A stretch of DNA of 64,000 bases from Winogradskyella sp. (GTDB lineage Bacteria > Bacteroidota > Bacteroidia > Flavobacteriales > Flavobacteriaceae): positions 301,796 through 365,795 of the forward strand of contig NZ_JABSSU010000003.1 of NCBI RefSeq assembly GCF_013213835.1, read 5' to 3'. Under the pieces are notes generated by a model. That model was not told where the DNA came from. It worked only from the letters and a program-made list of their open reading frames with translations, and ran no database searches. Position numbers and translations under genes: made by a program. Position 1 is the first letter of the stretch. Every line of letters begins with the position of its first letter. This document shows, one piece after another, positions 7,723 through 17,688 of this stretch.

Positions 7723-9261
7723 TTATCCCAACCAACCTTCTCTATCTAAACTTCGGTATTGAATCGCTTCTGAAATATGATTACCAGTTACGCCTTCTGA
7801 ATTATCTAGGTCAGCAATTGTACGCGCTACTTTAAGAATTCTATCATAGGCTCTAGCAGATAAATTTAAGCGTTCCATAGCAGATTTTAACAATTGTAAT
7901 GAAGCATCATCTAGTTTACAATATTCTCGAATCTGTTTGGTACTCATCTGCGCATTATAATGCACATTTTCTAAATCTTGAAAACGTTTTGTTTGAAGTT
8001 CTCTAGCTGCGGTCACTCGATTTCTGATATCAACTGAAGATTCACCTTTTCTATCATCAGAAAGTTTTTCAAAAGGCACAGGCGTTACTTCTATATGAAT
8101 ATCTATACGGTCTAATAATGGTCCAGAAATTTTACTTAGGTAACGTTGCATTTCTGCAGGACTTGACGTTACTGGTGCATCAGGATCATTAAAATAACCG
8201 CCAGGACTTGGATTCATGCTTGCCACCAACATAAAAGAACTAGGATAAGTCACCGTAAACTTAGCTCTTGATATCGTGACTTCTCTATCTTCTAATGGTT
8301 GACGCATGACTTCTAAAACTTCTCGTTTAAACTCTGGCAATTCATCTAAAAACAATACTCCATTATGTGAGAGTGAAATTTCTCCTGGTTGAGGATAACT
8401 TCCGCCTCCGACTAAGGCCACGTTTGAAATCGTGTGATGTGGACTTCTGAATGGTCGTTGCGCCATCAATCCGGAATGCGCTTTTACTCTACCCACAACG
8501 GAATGTATTTTTGTCGTCTCAAGAGCTTCATGAAGCGTCATTGGCGGCAAGATACTAGGCAAACGCTTTGCTAACATAGTTTTACCTGATCCTGGTGGGC
8601 CAATCAAAATAATATTATGTCCACCAGCAGCTGCTATTTCCATACAACGTTTAATACTTTCTTGCCCTTTGACATCCGCAAAATCAAACTCAGGAAAGTT
8701 TAAACTTTTTGAAAACTCTGCTCTGGTATCTATAATGGTTTGTTGTAGTGGTTCATCTTTATCAAAATGATTAATAACTTGTTGTATATTATCCACTCCA
8801 TAAACCTTTAAATCATTTACAATTGCTGCTTCTTTTGCATTTTGACAGGGCAAAATAAAATGTTTAAAACCTTCTTCTCTTGCTCTAACTGCGATTGGCA
8901 ACGCGCCTTTTATTGGTTGCAAACTGCCATCTAGCGACAACTCACCCATAATCAAACAATCTTCTAAATGATCTGCTTTTATTTGATTTGAAGCTGATAA
9001 AATTCCGACTGCCAAAGTAAGGTCGTAAGCTGAACCTTCTTTTCGTAAATCGGCAGGTGCCATATTAATGGTAATTTTCTTGCCTGGTATGCGATAACCG
9101 TTATTTTGTAGTGCAGCAGCAATTCTGTAATTGCTCTCTTTAATCGCATTATCTGGTAAACCAACCAAATGATAGCCTATTCCTTTATCTATATTAACCT
9201 CTACTGTAATAGTCGAAGCTTCTACACCAAAAACAGCAGAAGCATAGATTTTTTTGAGCAT
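7723..9261 (-). CDS. YifB/ComM-family Mg-chelatase-like AAA+ ATPase
   Basis: This 512-residue protein has the ComM/YifB architecture. An N-terminal S5/ChlI domain ([28 protein letters not shown]) is followed by an AAA+ module with Walker A GPPGSGKT (221-228) and Walker [12 protein letters not shown], and a C-terminal helical region ([19 protein letters not shown]). ComM in Vibrio is a hexameric helicase promoting branch migration during natural transformation; the role in this organism is not known. The loop that in many homologues carries four cysteines (NPCPCG-type) reads [14 protein letters not shown] here and has none. It is probably monocistronic or read with the upstream hydrolase. Confidence 0.9.
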   Translation of the reverse strand: MLKKIYASAVFGVEASTITVEVNIDKGIGYHLVGLPDNAIKESNYRIAAALQNNGYRIPGKKITINMAPADLRKEGSAYDLTLAVGILSASNQIKADHLEDCLIMGELSLDGSLQPIKGALPIAVRAREEGFKHFILPCQNAKEAAIVNDLKVYGVDNIQQVINHFDKDEPLQQTIIDTRAEFSKSLNFPEFDFADVKGQESIKRCMEIAAAGGHNIILIGPPGSGKTMLAKRLPSILPPMTLHEALETTKIHSVVGRVKAHSGLMAQRPFRSPHHTISNVALVGGGSYPQPGEISLSHNGVLFLDELPEFKREVLEVMRQPLEDREVTISRAKFTVTYPSSFMLVASMNPSPGGYFNDPDAPVTSSPAEMQRYLSKISGPLLDRIDIHIEVTPVPFEKLSDDRKGESSVDIRNRVTAARELQTKRFQDLENVHYNAQMSTKQIREYCKLDDASLQLLKSAMERLNLSARAYDRILKVARTIADLDNSEGVTGNHISEAIQYRSLDREGWLG

Positions 9262-9289
9262 AAGAAAATTCTTTCTCTAAAACTACAAA

Positions 9290-10249
9290 TTAAAGTTGAT
9301 TTACAAACTCTAGTGCTCTTCTTTCGTTGTAATAATTGTTTTGTTTGTCAATAAAACCAACATGGCCGCCAAACTTTGGCATTTCTAAATGCAAAAATTC
9401 ATTAGCTTTTGCTTCTTTTACTGGATAGCAAGACGCCGACAAAAAAGAGTCATTCAGGGCATTAATAATTAAAGACGGTACTTTTATACTTGGTAAAAAT
9501 TGCAAACAGCTCGATTTCGTATAGTAGTCAGTTGCATTTAAAAAACCATGTGCCTTGGCCGTATACACATTATCTAAATCACGAAGATTAGTAATTCCAT
9601 CAAAATCACTCTTACTTATATAATCAGGAAATTGCTGCAACTTAGGTCTTAGCTTTGCTTTTAAATGGTTTAAAAATCGAATAGCATAGTGCTTATTTTT
9701 CCAACTAAGAATCTCATTACAAGCACCTTCTAAATCACAAGGTGCAGAAATAGCAATAACAGCTTTAACTTCATTTGGTACATCGTCACGTTCGCCCACA
9801 TACTTTAAAGCCATATTAGCACCTAGACTAATGCCTTTGATATAAATTTCATCGTAAATCCCTTTATTAATAACATGATTTATCACGGATTCTAAATCTT
9901 CGGTAGATCCAGAGTGATAACTTCGAAATAAACGGTTTGGCTCACCACTACAACCTCTAAAATTTACTGAACACGCATCTATTCCATTTGCATTAAAGAG
10001 TTTTGCAGGACCTGTTATATATGGACGCTGCGCATTGCCTTCTAACCCATGCAACAGTATAATTACCCGATTAGAACCGGATGATGTGCGGCTCCAATCT
10101 AAATCCATAAAATCACCATCGTCTAATTCTAAACGCTCTCTAATTTGCTCTAAACCATTAACACGTCTTATTAAACCAGAATACACGGTAGCCACAAAAC
10201 TCTTCTTAGACCAAAATGGTGGTTTGTATGTAGATTCAACTATTGGCAT
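9290..10249 (-). CDS. YheT-like alpha/beta-fold hydrolase
   Basis: The 319-residue protein matches the UPF0017/YheT group of alpha/beta hydrolases. Visible features are the oxyanion-side HGLEGNAQRPY block, VNFRGCSGEPN, the nucleophile elbow GISLGAN (Ser near 141), a late NALNDSFLS Asp region and FGGHVGFID supplying the catalytic His. Relatives act on ester substrates, and eukaryotic ABHD homologues are lipid hydrolases. The physiological substrate in bacteria is unknown. No signal peptide is present, so it is cytoplasmic. It lies 28 bases upstream of yifB on the same strand. Confidence 0.88.
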   Translation of the reverse strand: MPIVESTYKPPFWSKKSFVATVYSGLIRRVNGLEQIRERLELDDGDFMDLDWSRTSSGSNRVIILLHGLEGNAQRPYITGPAKLFNANGIDACSVNFRGCSGEPNRLFRSYHSGSTEDLESVINHVINKGIYDEIYIKGISLGANMALKYVGERDDVPNEVKAVIAISAPCDLEGACNEILSWKNKHYAIRFLNHLKAKLRPKLQQFPDYISKSDFDGITNLRDLDNVYTAKAHGFLNATDYYTKSSCLQFLPSIKVPSLIINALNDSFLSASCYPVKEAKANEFLHLEMPKFGGHVGFIDKQNNYYNERRALEFVNQL

Positions 10250-10302
10250 TTTTAGTGGCTGTTGGGTTTTAGCTTTTTGCTTTCGGTCGTTAGCTATTTA
10301 AA

Positions 10303-12186
10303 CTATTTTAAAACGGTAAATTCTATAGAAGAGTCATGATAGACTTTATGTGTTTGTGCTTGAAAGTCATCTTCTTTAGCCTCAAAAATATTATCCACAT
10401 ACGTTTGAGGATTCGCATCAATGTATGGGAAAAATGTACTTTGTATCTGTACCTGAATCTTATGTCCTTTTTTAAAGGTATGAAAAACATCTTGCAACTT
10501 AAGATTTACAGCTGTTTTAGCATTTGGCACAAATGGCTCTGGATTTGTCATACTATTTCTAAAACGTCCTCTTAAGACTTCACTGCGCACCATCATATGA
10601 TAATTACTTAACTTTAAGTGATCTTGAACGTCATCTGTATTCTCTATATCAGACGGAAAAACATCTACAACTTTCACTATCCAATCAGCGGCATCACCAC
10701 TTGTTGATACATTTAATTTAGCAAGTATGTCACCCGCCAAAGTAATATCATCGTCAAGTACTTCAGTTTCAAAAGTCAAAACATCTGGACGTCTAGACGC
10801 GAAACGCTGATCATCTGTCATATATTTTCGAGGTGTAAATACAAATTTTATGTCTTCTGAGTATGGCACTGGTTTTTTAGGATCACTTACAAAATCAGAA
10901 CTTGTTTGTATGCCTTTTTGTACTTGCTGTGTTAAGCTTTCATTCGGATGCAGATAAAAGTGTTGTTTTGATGTGTTTTCTGGAGGCCAAGATTCGAATG
11001 AAAACCATTTTTTAGCACCAGTATCAAACATATGAGCTTCTGGCAAACCCGTATTCCCATCGGCATTACCTTTTAAGAAATGATTAAAAAACTTAGTTTC
11101 TATTTCTTTTTGAAAATAATCCGAAATTCCATCACCAAAGTGAATATTCCCAATCACTTGTCTGTCTTTGGTTCTAGACCAATCACCATGACTCCATGGA
11201 CCAAAGACAACGGTATTGTAATTATTACTATTCGCTTCAATATGCTTATATGTATTGTAAGGTCCATAGAGGTCTTCTGCATCAAACTGACCACCAACAG
11301 TCATTACTGCTGGTTTTATATCCTTTAAATGTTGTATGATGCCTCTACTTTGCCAAAAGTCATCGTACGTAACATGCTCCTTAATTTGTTCTAAAAATAC
11401 ATTCGTAGAATCGTAATAGGCATTCAATTTACTTAAAGGCATATTGTCTAAGAAAAATTGATATTGATCTTCTGTTCCAACATCCGCAAACGTGTACCAA
11501 GATTCTTTTGTTGGCTCAGTTTTCATGTTTCCAAACAATGAAGTAATTCTCCAATAAGTGAGTAAGAATGCGCCATTATGAATAAAATCATCAAAAAAGA
11601 AATCACCTATACAAGCTTGTGGTGAAGCTGCCTTTAATGCTGGATGACCGGACAATAATGAATATGTCGTGTAGAATCCTGGATAGGAAATACCATAAGT
11701 ACCTACATTACCATTATTATTTTCCACATTGTTAATCAACCACTCTATGGTGTCATAAGTATCACTAGCTTCATCGGTTTCATTACCTGATTTATTCGGA
11801 ATAAATGCTCGCATATTGTCATAAACACCTTCACTATTCCAACGACCTCGCACATCTTGATATACCATTATATTACCTTCTTCCATAAGGTATTTGTTGG
11901 GTCCTACTCTAGAAGGGAATTTATCTTCACCATAAGGTCTACAACTGTATGGTGAACGCTTTAAAAGCATAGGATACGATTTAGAAGTGTCTTTTGGTGA
12001 ATAGATCGTAGTGTGCAGTTTAATACCATCACGCATTTCTATCATTACTTCTTTTTTAGTGTAATTCTCTTTGGCAAAGGTATTCTCTTCAGTAGTTTCC
12101 GTGTTTTTTGCAGCGTCTTGTTTAGTGTCTTTACAGCTCACAACAACGAAAGCTATAAACAATGCAATTATATAATTTTTTAACAT
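10303..12186 (-). CDS. CocE/NonD (S15-type) family hydrolase, lipoprotein
   Basis: This 627-residue protein has a lipoprotein signal (VVVSC, Cys18). It continues into an alpha/beta-hydrolase of the X-Pro dipeptidyl-peptidase S15/CocE group: MRDGIKLHTTIYSPKD, YQDVRGRWNSEG, nucleophile GISYPG (Ser near 167), and the GGQFDAEDLYGPY and FGPWSHGDW blocks holding the Asp and His. The last 200 residues form the PepX_C-type beta domain (LTFETEVLDDDITLAG, FPYIDANPQ). Members cleave acyl, ester or amide bonds such as X-Pro dipeptides or glutaryl-7-ACA. The substrate here is unknown; a role in envelope peptide degradation is plausible. Confidence 0.9.
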   Translation of the reverse strand: MLKNYIIALFIAFVVVSCKDTKQDAAKNTETTEENTFAKENYTKKEVMIEMRDGIKLHTTIYSPKDTSKSYPMLLKRSPYSCRPYGEDKFPSRVGPNKYLMEEGNIMVYQDVRGRWNSEGVYDNMRAFIPNKSGNETDEASDTYDTIEWLINNVENNNGNVGTYGISYPGFYTTYSLLSGHPALKAASPQACIGDFFFDDFIHNGAFLLTYWRITSLFGNMKTEPTKESWYTFADVGTEDQYQFFLDNMPLSKLNAYYDSTNVFLEQIKEHVTYDDFWQSRGIIQHLKDIKPAVMTVGGQFDAEDLYGPYNTYKHIEANSNNYNTVVFGPWSHGDWSRTKDRQVIGNIHFGDGISDYFQKEIETKFFNHFLKGNADGNTGLPEAHMFDTGAKKWFSFESWPPENTSKQHFYLHPNESLTQQVQKGIQTSSDFVSDPKKPVPYSEDIKFVFTPRKYMTDDQRFASRRPDVLTFETEVLDDDITLAGDILAKLNVSTSGDAADWIVKVVDVFPSDIENTDDVQDHLKLSNYHMMVRSEVLRGRFRNSMTNPEPFVPNAKTAVNLKLQDVFHTFKKGHKIQVQIQSTFFPYIDANPQTYVDNIFEAKEDDFQAQTHKVYHDSSIEFTVLK

Positions 12187-12252
12187 GTATGGGTTGGTTT
12201 TAAAAAAGTTAAAGATAACCCATTATAGCAATACGAAAGTTTGAACGAAATG

Positions 12253-13947
12253 TTAATTCGCGAACAGTGAGGTAAATTGAAACGAATTCCCGTCAAAAAG
12301 TCCTTTATCACTTAGTTTTAGTGATGGTATGACTAGTAAAGCCATAAAAGATAAGCTCATGTATGGTGCATTGAGTTTGCTACCAAGTTGTTTCGCCATT
12401 TGGTCTAAGTCTGCATATTGTTTACCAACAGTTTCTGCGTCTTTATCGCTCATAATTCCCGCAACAGGAAGAGATACAATTTGTTCTTCTGAATCTGAAA
12501 CTGCACAAATGCCGCCTTTATTTTCAATGATCAAATTTACTGCTTTACAAATTGCTTCATCAGAAACTCCAACTACAATAATATTATGAGAATCGTGAGC
12601 TACGGACGATGCAATCGCTCCTTCTTTTAATCCGAAATTTTTAATGAATGCTATTGCTGGTTTTTCATCTTTGTAACGATTTACAACTGCTACTTTTAAT
12701 ATATCTGTATCAGTGTTTGAAACAAGATTTCCTTCAACAATAGTTGCTTCTTCTGTTAGTTGATTTGTGATGAGTTCTCCGCCTAAACATTCTATGACTC
12801 TAATTTTGTTCGCTTCGAGAGCTTCAGCATCATCCGTTGATTCCAATCTAAAGTCGGAAACTTCTTTGCTATTAGTATTGAAATTATTGAGGTTTTCAAA
12901 AGCAAGAGGTTTTAATTTTGAAATTCCATTATCATATACCAATTCACCATTTATATAAGTTTGATGCGTTTTAAAATCTTTTAAATCTCCTACAACAGTG
13001 CAATCTGCTGAATCTCCAACATGTAATAACCCAACGTCTAAGTTATAATGATTTACAGGATTAACACAAGCAACTTGAAGTACTTTAAACACATCATTGC
13101 CTTTAGCCACAGCTCTTGCGCACAATTGATTGATGTGACCTAGCAACAAATCGTCTGGATGTTTATCATCACTACAAAACATCATATTCTCGTAATATTC
13201 ATCCAGCAGACCTACCAGAGCTTCAAAGTTTTTTGCCGCGCTTCCTTCACGAATAATGACTTTCATTCCTTTTTGAAGTTTTTCTAAACCTTCTTCATAA
13301 GTAAAACATTCATGGTCTGTTGAAATTCCTGCTGACATATATTTGGTTAAATCATCACCTCGTAATCCAGGTGCATGACCATCAATTGGTTTATTATAAT
13401 GTTTTGCCCATTCTATTTTTTTTAGCACTTCCGCATCATCATAAATCACTCCGGGATAATTCATCATCTCTGCTAAATACTTTATATCTGGATTAGCCAT
13501 CAGCATCTTAATATCTTCAGAATCTATTATTGCTCCAGCAGATTCAAAATTGGTTGCAGGCACACAACTTGGTGCTCCAAAATTGAATTTAAATGGTGTT
13601 TGTTTTCCATTTTCTATCATAAACTTAACACCTTCTACACCAAGTACATTTGCTATTTCGTGAGGGTCAGAAACAGTAGCTACAGTGCCATGTTTTACTG
13701 CTATTTTGGCAAACTCGCTTGGTACCAACATTGAGCTTTCGATATGAATATGTGCATCAATAAATCCTGGTAAGATGTAGTGGTTTTCTTCGCAGTCTTT
13801 TTCTACGACATCTTTTATGATTCCGTCTTCAATACTGATTTCACCTTTGAAGATTCTTCGGGTTTGGATATCAACGATGTTTCCTTTTAATTTCAAATTC
13901 TTATATTTCTTTAGACTTCGGCTGTTCTTAGGCTGAATTTTCAGCAA
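12253..13947 (-). CDS. ade: Adenine deaminase
   Basis: The 564-residue protein is an amidohydrolase of the Ade type, converting adenine to hypoxanthine plus ammonia in purine salvage. Motifs are [14 protein letters not shown] with the first metal-binding histidines, [16 protein letters not shown], the [14 protein letters not shown] block specific to adenine deaminases, IDGHAPGL, and [11 protein letters not shown]. The C-terminal beta domain ([19 protein letters not shown]) is complete. The first 15 residues form a basic tail before the canonical beta-domain start and may include an over-long start. It is 22 bases downstream of tilS and could be cotranscribed with it. Confidence 0.93.
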   Translation of the reverse strand: MLKIQPKNSRSLKKYKNLKLKGNIVDIQTRRIFKGEISIEDGIIKDVVEKDCEENHYILPGFIDAHIHIESSMLVPSEFAKIAVKHGTVATVSDPHEIANVLGVEGVKFMIENGKQTPFKFNFGAPSCVPATNFESAGAIIDSEDIKMLMANPDIKYLAEMMNYPGVIYDDAEVLKKIEWAKHYNKPIDGHAPGLRGDDLTKYMSAGISTDHECFTYEEGLEKLQKGMKVIIREGSAAKNFEALVGLLDEYYENMMFCSDDKHPDDLLLGHINQLCARAVAKGNDVFKVLQVACVNPVNHYNLDVGLLHVGDSADCTVVGDLKDFKTHQTYINGELVYDNGISKLKPLAFENLNNFNTNSKEVSDFRLESTDDAEALEANKIRVIECLGGELITNQLTEEATIVEGNLVSNTDTDILKVAVVNRYKDEKPAIAFIKNFGLKEGAIASSVAHDSHNIIVVGVSDEAICKAVNLIIENKGGICAVSDSEEQIVSLPVAGIMSDKDAETVGKQYADLDQMAKQLGSKLNAPYMSLSFMALLVIPSLKLSDKGLFDGNSFQFTSLFAN

Positions 13948-13969
13948 TACAATTGCGCTAAGCCTTAAA

Positions 13970-15301
13970 TTATTTTCTTAACTCAATCTTCAAAACTTGG
14001 TTAGTAGTTTTTGTTACCTTAAACCTATCATCTGCTCGCATACCAACAACCCAAACAATTTTATCTTCAGAAGTTAACACATACGTATTTTCCTTTTCAA
14101 AAGGTGTTAGTTTTTCATCCTTAAGGTATTTACTTAACTTCTTCTTTCCTTTCATTCCTAATGGATGAAAGATGTCACCTGTTTTCCATTGTCGAAATTC
14201 TAATGGATACTGAAGCTTGTATTTATCTATGTAAATGACATGCTTTTGGTTGTCTGATTTAGAATCTACATCAGAGAAAATTAATTGACCGATTTGTGTA
14301 TTAAAGACTTCATTTTCCACTTCGACAGCGCTCAGTGCGACAGTTCGAGATTCTGAAACGAGTTCAGAATGACAATCAGTAAGGATTAAAAACTCACGAT
14401 GCTTGGTGAGTTTATGTGTATTTGAAGTCACGTATTTTCCACTTTCAGCACCTAGTAAATTAACAACATCATTCCATTCGGTAAATCCAAAATCTTTAAA
14501 CATTTCAAATAGATATGCCTTTGAATTATTAACCTTTTTAAACTCTGAAACTTTGTATATGATACCGTTTTCATCAATATCAACAATGCCTCTTTTAGCA
14601 ACAGCATTTAGACTTTCTTCAACAATATCAGCCGTGTCATTTAGATAACTTAACGTGTTTTGAAAGCTCTTTAATAATTCTGGATTGATTTCTTTTAAAA
14701 TTGGAACCACTTCGTGACGTAATTTATTTCTGAGATACTTTCGAGAACTGTTACTACTATCTTCTCGCCATTTAATTTTATGCTCTTTCGCATAAGCCTC
14801 GATGGCTTCTCTTGAAAAGTCTAATAACGGTCGAACATACTTATCCTTATGTTTCGGAATTCCTGTTAAGCCATTAATTCCTGTACCTCGTAAAAAATTA
14901 ATTAAAAAGGTTTCTAGATTATCATCTGCGTGATGAGCCGTTAATACGTAATCAAACTCCAACTGATTAGAGAGCTCATCGAACCAATTATAACGCAATT
15001 CTCGAGCTGCCATTTGAATGGACAACTTCTTCTCTTTAGCGTAAGCTTCAGTATCAAAATTCTCAACAAAAACCTCTACATCTAATTGTTCTGCTAACTC
15101 AATAACAAAATCTTCATCTGCATTACTTTCTTCACCTCGTAAATTGAAATTGCAATGGGCTAGAGCGAATTTATAATTTAAAGACTTACACAAATGCGCT
15201 AAAACGACACTATCAATTCCACCAGAAATGGCAATCAGTAGATTACTTTCACTTAGGAATGAGTAGTTAATATTTATATGTTCGATAAAATTATTAAACA
15301 A
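13970..15301 (-). CDS. tilS: tRNA(Ile)-lysidine synthase, with an in-frame repeat insertion
   Basis: TilS attaches lysine to C34 of the AUA-reading tRNA-Ile. The N-terminal PP-loop ATPase domain shows AISGGIDS (about 24-31), [19 protein letters not shown], and the [11 protein letters not shown] and [15 protein letters not shown] blocks. The C-terminal TilS_C domain is visible in [25 protein letters not shown]. Between the two, near residues 309-328, lies [19 protein letters not shown], which is the translation of an inverted-repeat element and is foreign to the family. The insertion keeps the frame, sits in a linker, and the gene is essential, so the protein should still work. Confidence 0.93.
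   Translation of the reverse strand: MFNNFIEHININYSFLSESNLLIAISGGIDSVVLAHLCKSLNYKFALAHCNFNLRGEESNADEDFVIELAEQLDVEVFVENFDTEAYAKEKKLSIQMAARELRYNWFDELSNQLEFDYVLTAHHADDNLETFLINFLRGTGINGLTGIPKHKDKYVRPLLDFSREAIEAYAKEHKIKWREDSSNSSRKYLRNKLRHEVVPILKEINPELLKSFQNTLSYLNDTADIVEESLNAVAKRGIVDIDENGIIYKVSEFKKVNNSKAYLFEMFKDFGFTEWNDVVNLLGAESGKYVTSNTHKLTKHREFLILTDCHSELVSESRTVALSAVEVENEVFNTQIGQLIFSDVDSKSDNQKHVIYIDKYKLQYPLEFRQWKTGDIFHPLGMKGKKKLSKYLKDEKLTPFEKENTYVLTSEDKIVWVVGMRADDRFKVTKTTNQVLKIELRK
14318..14374. repeat. Two-module palindromic repeat inside tilS
   Basis: The element consists of module A, CACTTCGACAGCGCTCAGTG (14318-14337) plus CGAC, followed by a short spacer and module B, an inverted repeat with arms ATTCTGAA (14350-14357) and TTCAGAAT (14363-14370). 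The same modules recur at 27311-27331, 49096-49143 and 50090-50113. The block is a multiple of three bases and carries no stop in the tilS frame, so it appears as extra amino acids in TilS. Confidence 0.8.
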
Positions 15302-15330
15302 ACTTAATTTTTCATTTTACTAGACCTCTA

Positions 15331-16677
15331 CTAAGGTAACAACCTTTTACCGTTAACTTTTAACTGAAAACTGAAACTTTTGTTTTCCAGTACTTCACGC
15401 ATCGCTTTTGCTTTTATTAAGCATTCTTCATACTCTTTTAAAGGATTACTTTTAGCTGTAATTGCACTTCCTACTGAGTATGAGATGTATTTTTTTGAAG
15501 CGTTGTATAAAATACTTCTAATAATGACATTAAAATCGAAATCACCATCTGGTGAAAAGTAGCCAACTGCACCAGAATACAATCCTCGTTTAGTTTCTTC
15601 GAGGTATTCAATGATTTTCATTGCCGAAATTTTTGGTGCTCCAGTCATACTTCCCATTGGGAATGTTGTTTTTAGAATCTCAACTGGCTTAGTGTCTTCA
15701 GAAGCTTTTGAAGTTACTGTTGATATCATTTGATGTACTTGCAAAAACGAATACACTTTACAAAGTTCTTCAACCTTTACACTTCCTTTTGTTGCTGAAT
15801 GCGACAAATCGTTTCGCACCAAATCAACAATCATAATATTCTCGCTTCGCTCCTTTTCGTCGTTAGCTAATTCTTCTGCTAGCTTGGCGTCTTCGACTTC
15901 ATTTTCAGAACGTTTTGCTGTTCCTTTTATAGGTTGAGAAATAATAGTTTCAGCCTCTTTTTTAATGTAGCGTTCTGGCGAAGCGGACAAAAGAAATTTA
16001 TCTTCTAGCTTTAAAAACGTTGCAAATGGTGGTTCAGAAATATCGTTAAGTCTCTTAAAAGTATCTACTGGATTGATGGTACTGTTTTCTGCATAGAACT
16101 CCTGGCAAAAATTAGCTTCATAAATGTCGCCTCGATGAATATGAGCTAACATTGTATTTGCTTTTTCGAAATATTCATCTTTATGAATACGTAATTTAAT
16201 TTTAACTAAAGATGAATTATGAGACTCCTCGCTTTGCCAAGGAGTGACAGACAAAATAGATTGATAATCTTCTTCAATTTCGTCATCCACCATACGTAAG
16301 TACTGTACTTCTAATTCATTATCTTTTATTAAAAACAGCTTTTTGGGTTGAAAGAAATACAACTCAGGAAATTCCAATCCATCGTAATTTTTAGAACTTA
16401 AAACTTCAATGTCATTTTTTAAATCGTAAGTTAAGTATCCAAAAATCCAATCGTTTGTAGTTTGTTGATATTCGTCTAATTTACTAAATGCTTCAAAACT
16501 ATCTGTTGTAATAGACGTAAACGCATCTATAGCCAAAACGGCATCATAACTACTGTATTTATCTTTATGGTTGTTAGAATCTAACCACACAACATCATCA
16601 AATCGCTGACTCCAAAGCAAAAGATTTGCCTTGAAAGCTTCAACATTTTTTAATACATACTTTTGTGAGGTTCTCAA
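15331..16677 (-). CDS. pabB: Aminodeoxychorismate synthase component I
   Basis: PabB converts chorismate and ammonia to 4-amino-4-deoxychorismate for folate synthesis. The chorismate-binding domain is complete: LLSASPERYIKKE, SQPIKGTAKR, NDEKERSENIMIVDLVRNDLS, TFPMGSMTGAPKISAM and SGAVGYFSPDGDFDFNV. The PIKGTAKR motif favours PabB over anthranilate synthase, where the Lys is typically Thr. Near residues 143-153, TPWQSEESHN is encoded by a palindromic repeat in a variable part of the N-terminal domain. The C-terminal tail (SFSFQLKVNGKRLLP) also looks repeat-derived. The promoter box TAAATTTG lies upstream. The gene precedes tilS by 29 bases. Confidence 0.9.
   Translation of the reverse strand: MRTSQKYVLKNVEAFKANLLLWSQRFDDVVWLDSNNHKDKYSSYDAVLAIDAFTSITTDSFEAFSKLDEYQQTTNDWIFGYLTYDLKNDIEVLSSKNYDGLEFPELYFFQPKKLFLIKDNELEVQYLRMVDDEIEEDYQSILSVTPWQSEESHNSSLVKIKLRIHKDEYFEKANTMLAHIHRGDIYEANFCQEFYAENSTINPVDTFKRLNDISEPPFATFLKLEDKFLLSASPERYIKKEAETIISQPIKGTAKRSENEVEDAKLAEELANDEKERSENIMIVDLVRNDLSHSATKGSVKVEELCKVYSFLQVHQMISTVTSKASEDTKPVEILKTTFPMGSMTGAPKISAMKIIEYLEETKRGLYSGAVGYFSPDGDFDFNVIIRSILYNASKKYISYSVGSAITAKSNPLKEYEECLIKAKAMREVLENKSFSFQLKVNGKRLLP
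16219..16250. repeat. Palindromic repeat inside pabB
   Basis: The sequence reads ATGAGACTCCTCGCTTTGCC followed by AAGGAGTGACA, with inverted arms ACTCCT (16224-16229) and AGGAGT (16240-16245). It resembles the GAGATTCCTGC...GCAGGAATGACA repeat near lpdA in layout (GAGA, arm, loop, arm, TGACA). It is in frame and adds about ten residues to PabB. Confidence 0.6.
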
Positions 16678-16694
16678 TAGAAAAATTATTCATG

Positions 16695-16702
16695 CAAATT
16701 TA
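16695..16702 (-). promoter_or_regulatory. Candidate -7 box TAAATTTG for pabB
   Basis: Read on the - strand this is TAAATTTG, matching TAnnTTTG, 17 bases before the pabB ATG at 16677. A matching -33 TTG is not clear. The short distance implies a very short leader. Confidence 0.4.
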
Positions 16703-16756
16703 ATCAGAATACTTTTCAAATGAATAAGAATTGTATATTTCAATAAAATTAAAGTG

Positions 16757-17647
16757 ATGACAATTTTAAAGAATGACTGTCTTAAAGTTAATATAAAATC
16801 TAAAGGTGCTGAATTGTGTAGTATTCAATCTGTTGTTAACAAAAAAGAGTTTGTTTGGCAAGCAAATCCTGATGTTTGGGGAAGTCACGCGCCTAACCTT
16901 TTCCCAATTATTGGTATGATGAAAGATAGTAGTTATATCTATAATTCAAAGATGTATCATATGCCAAAACATGGTTTTGTAAGACATAATGAAGCTTTTA
17001 AAATTGAAAAACATTCAGATACAAAAGCAAGCTTTAATCTTGAAACAAATGACGAATTACACGAATTGTATCCTTTTGATTTTGAATTTTCAATTACTTA
17101 CGAATTGATTGACAATGTTTTACATCTTCATCATTCAGTAAAAAATAGAGATTCTAAACCAATGTACTTTTCTGTTGGTGGTCATCCTGCTTTTAATTGC
17201 CCAATTAATACTAACGAAGCCTACACAGATTATGTTTTAGAATTTGAATATCCTGAAACCAGCGAATCTCATCTTCTGAATATGTCTAGCGGATTAGTAA
17301 CAAATGACACAAAAAAGGTGTTTTCGGAAGGAAATAAAATTCAACTCAAAACAGATTTATTTAATGAAGATGCGCTGATTTTTAAAGATTTAAAATCTCG
17401 TGCAGTAAGTTTAAAACACAAAGAAAAAGGCCCTTTACTCAAAGTTGAATTTGATGACTTTTCATATTTAGGGATTTGGGCAAAACCAAACGCGCCTTAC
17501 GTTTGTATTGAACCTTGGCTTGGTATCGCTGATGCTGAAACCACCAATCAAAAACTTAAAGACAAAGAAGGTATGATAAAACTGCTGCCTAATTCTACTT
17601 TTAATGCGAGTTACAGTATCGAAATTGATAAAGCACATTTAAGCTAG
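16757..17647 (+). CDS. Aldose 1-epimerase family protein (LacX-like)
   Basis: This 296-residue protein belongs to the galactose mutarotase-like superfamily, group LacX/YeaD. Typical blocks are KGAELCSIQS, KEFVWQANPDVWGSHAPNLFP, PKHGFVRH with the conserved His, LHLHHSVKN, SVGGHPAFNCP with the second His, and the late ICIEPWLGIAD-like block (VCIEPWLG). These proteins interconvert sugar anomers, but the sugar for this subgroup is not known. I start it at the ATG at 16757; an in-frame GTG precedes it by one codon and is less likely. It diverges from pabB. Confidence 0.88.
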   Translation: MTILKNDCLKVNIKSKGAELCSIQSVVNKKEFVWQANPDVWGSHAPNLFPIIGMMKDSSYIYNSKMYHMPKHGFVRHNEAFKIEKHSDTKASFNLETNDELHELYPFDFEFSITYELIDNVLHLHHSVKNRDSKPMYFSVGGHPAFNCPINTNEAYTDYVLEFEYPETSESHLLNMSSGLVTNDTKKVFSEGNKIQLKTDLFNEDALIFKDLKSRAVSLKHKEKGPLLKVEFDDFSYLGIWAKPNAPYVCIEPWLGIADAETTNQKLKDKEGMIKLLPNSTFNASYSIEIDKAHLS

Positions 17648-17663
17648 TCTAGATTAATAATAG

Positions 17664-17671
17664 TAGCTTTG
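17664..17671 (+). promoter_or_regulatory. Candidate -7 box TAGCTTTG for the DEAD-box helicase
   Basis: TAGCTTTG matches the Bacteroidota -7 consensus TAnnTTTG and lies 25 bases before the GTG at 17689. No good TTG is seen at the -33 spacing. Confidence 0.4.
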
Positions 17672-17688
17672 CAGACAAATTGTTCACT

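Noticed and set aside
10271..10294. AGCTTTTTGCTTTCGGTCGTTAGCT near the YheT-like gene
   Set aside because: It is a low-complexity AGCT/TTAGC-type stretch of a kind common in intergenic DNA of this group, with only short imperfect arms; not enough to call it a member of the palindromic repeat family.
15840..15900. TCTCGCTTCGCTCC in pabB as a further repeat copy
   Set aside because: It encodes the conserved NDEKERSENIMIVD motif of PabB, so codon choice explains the resemblance.
16754..16756. GTG start of the aldose epimerase-like gene
   Set aside because: An ATG follows directly as the next codon and gives the usual N-terminus.
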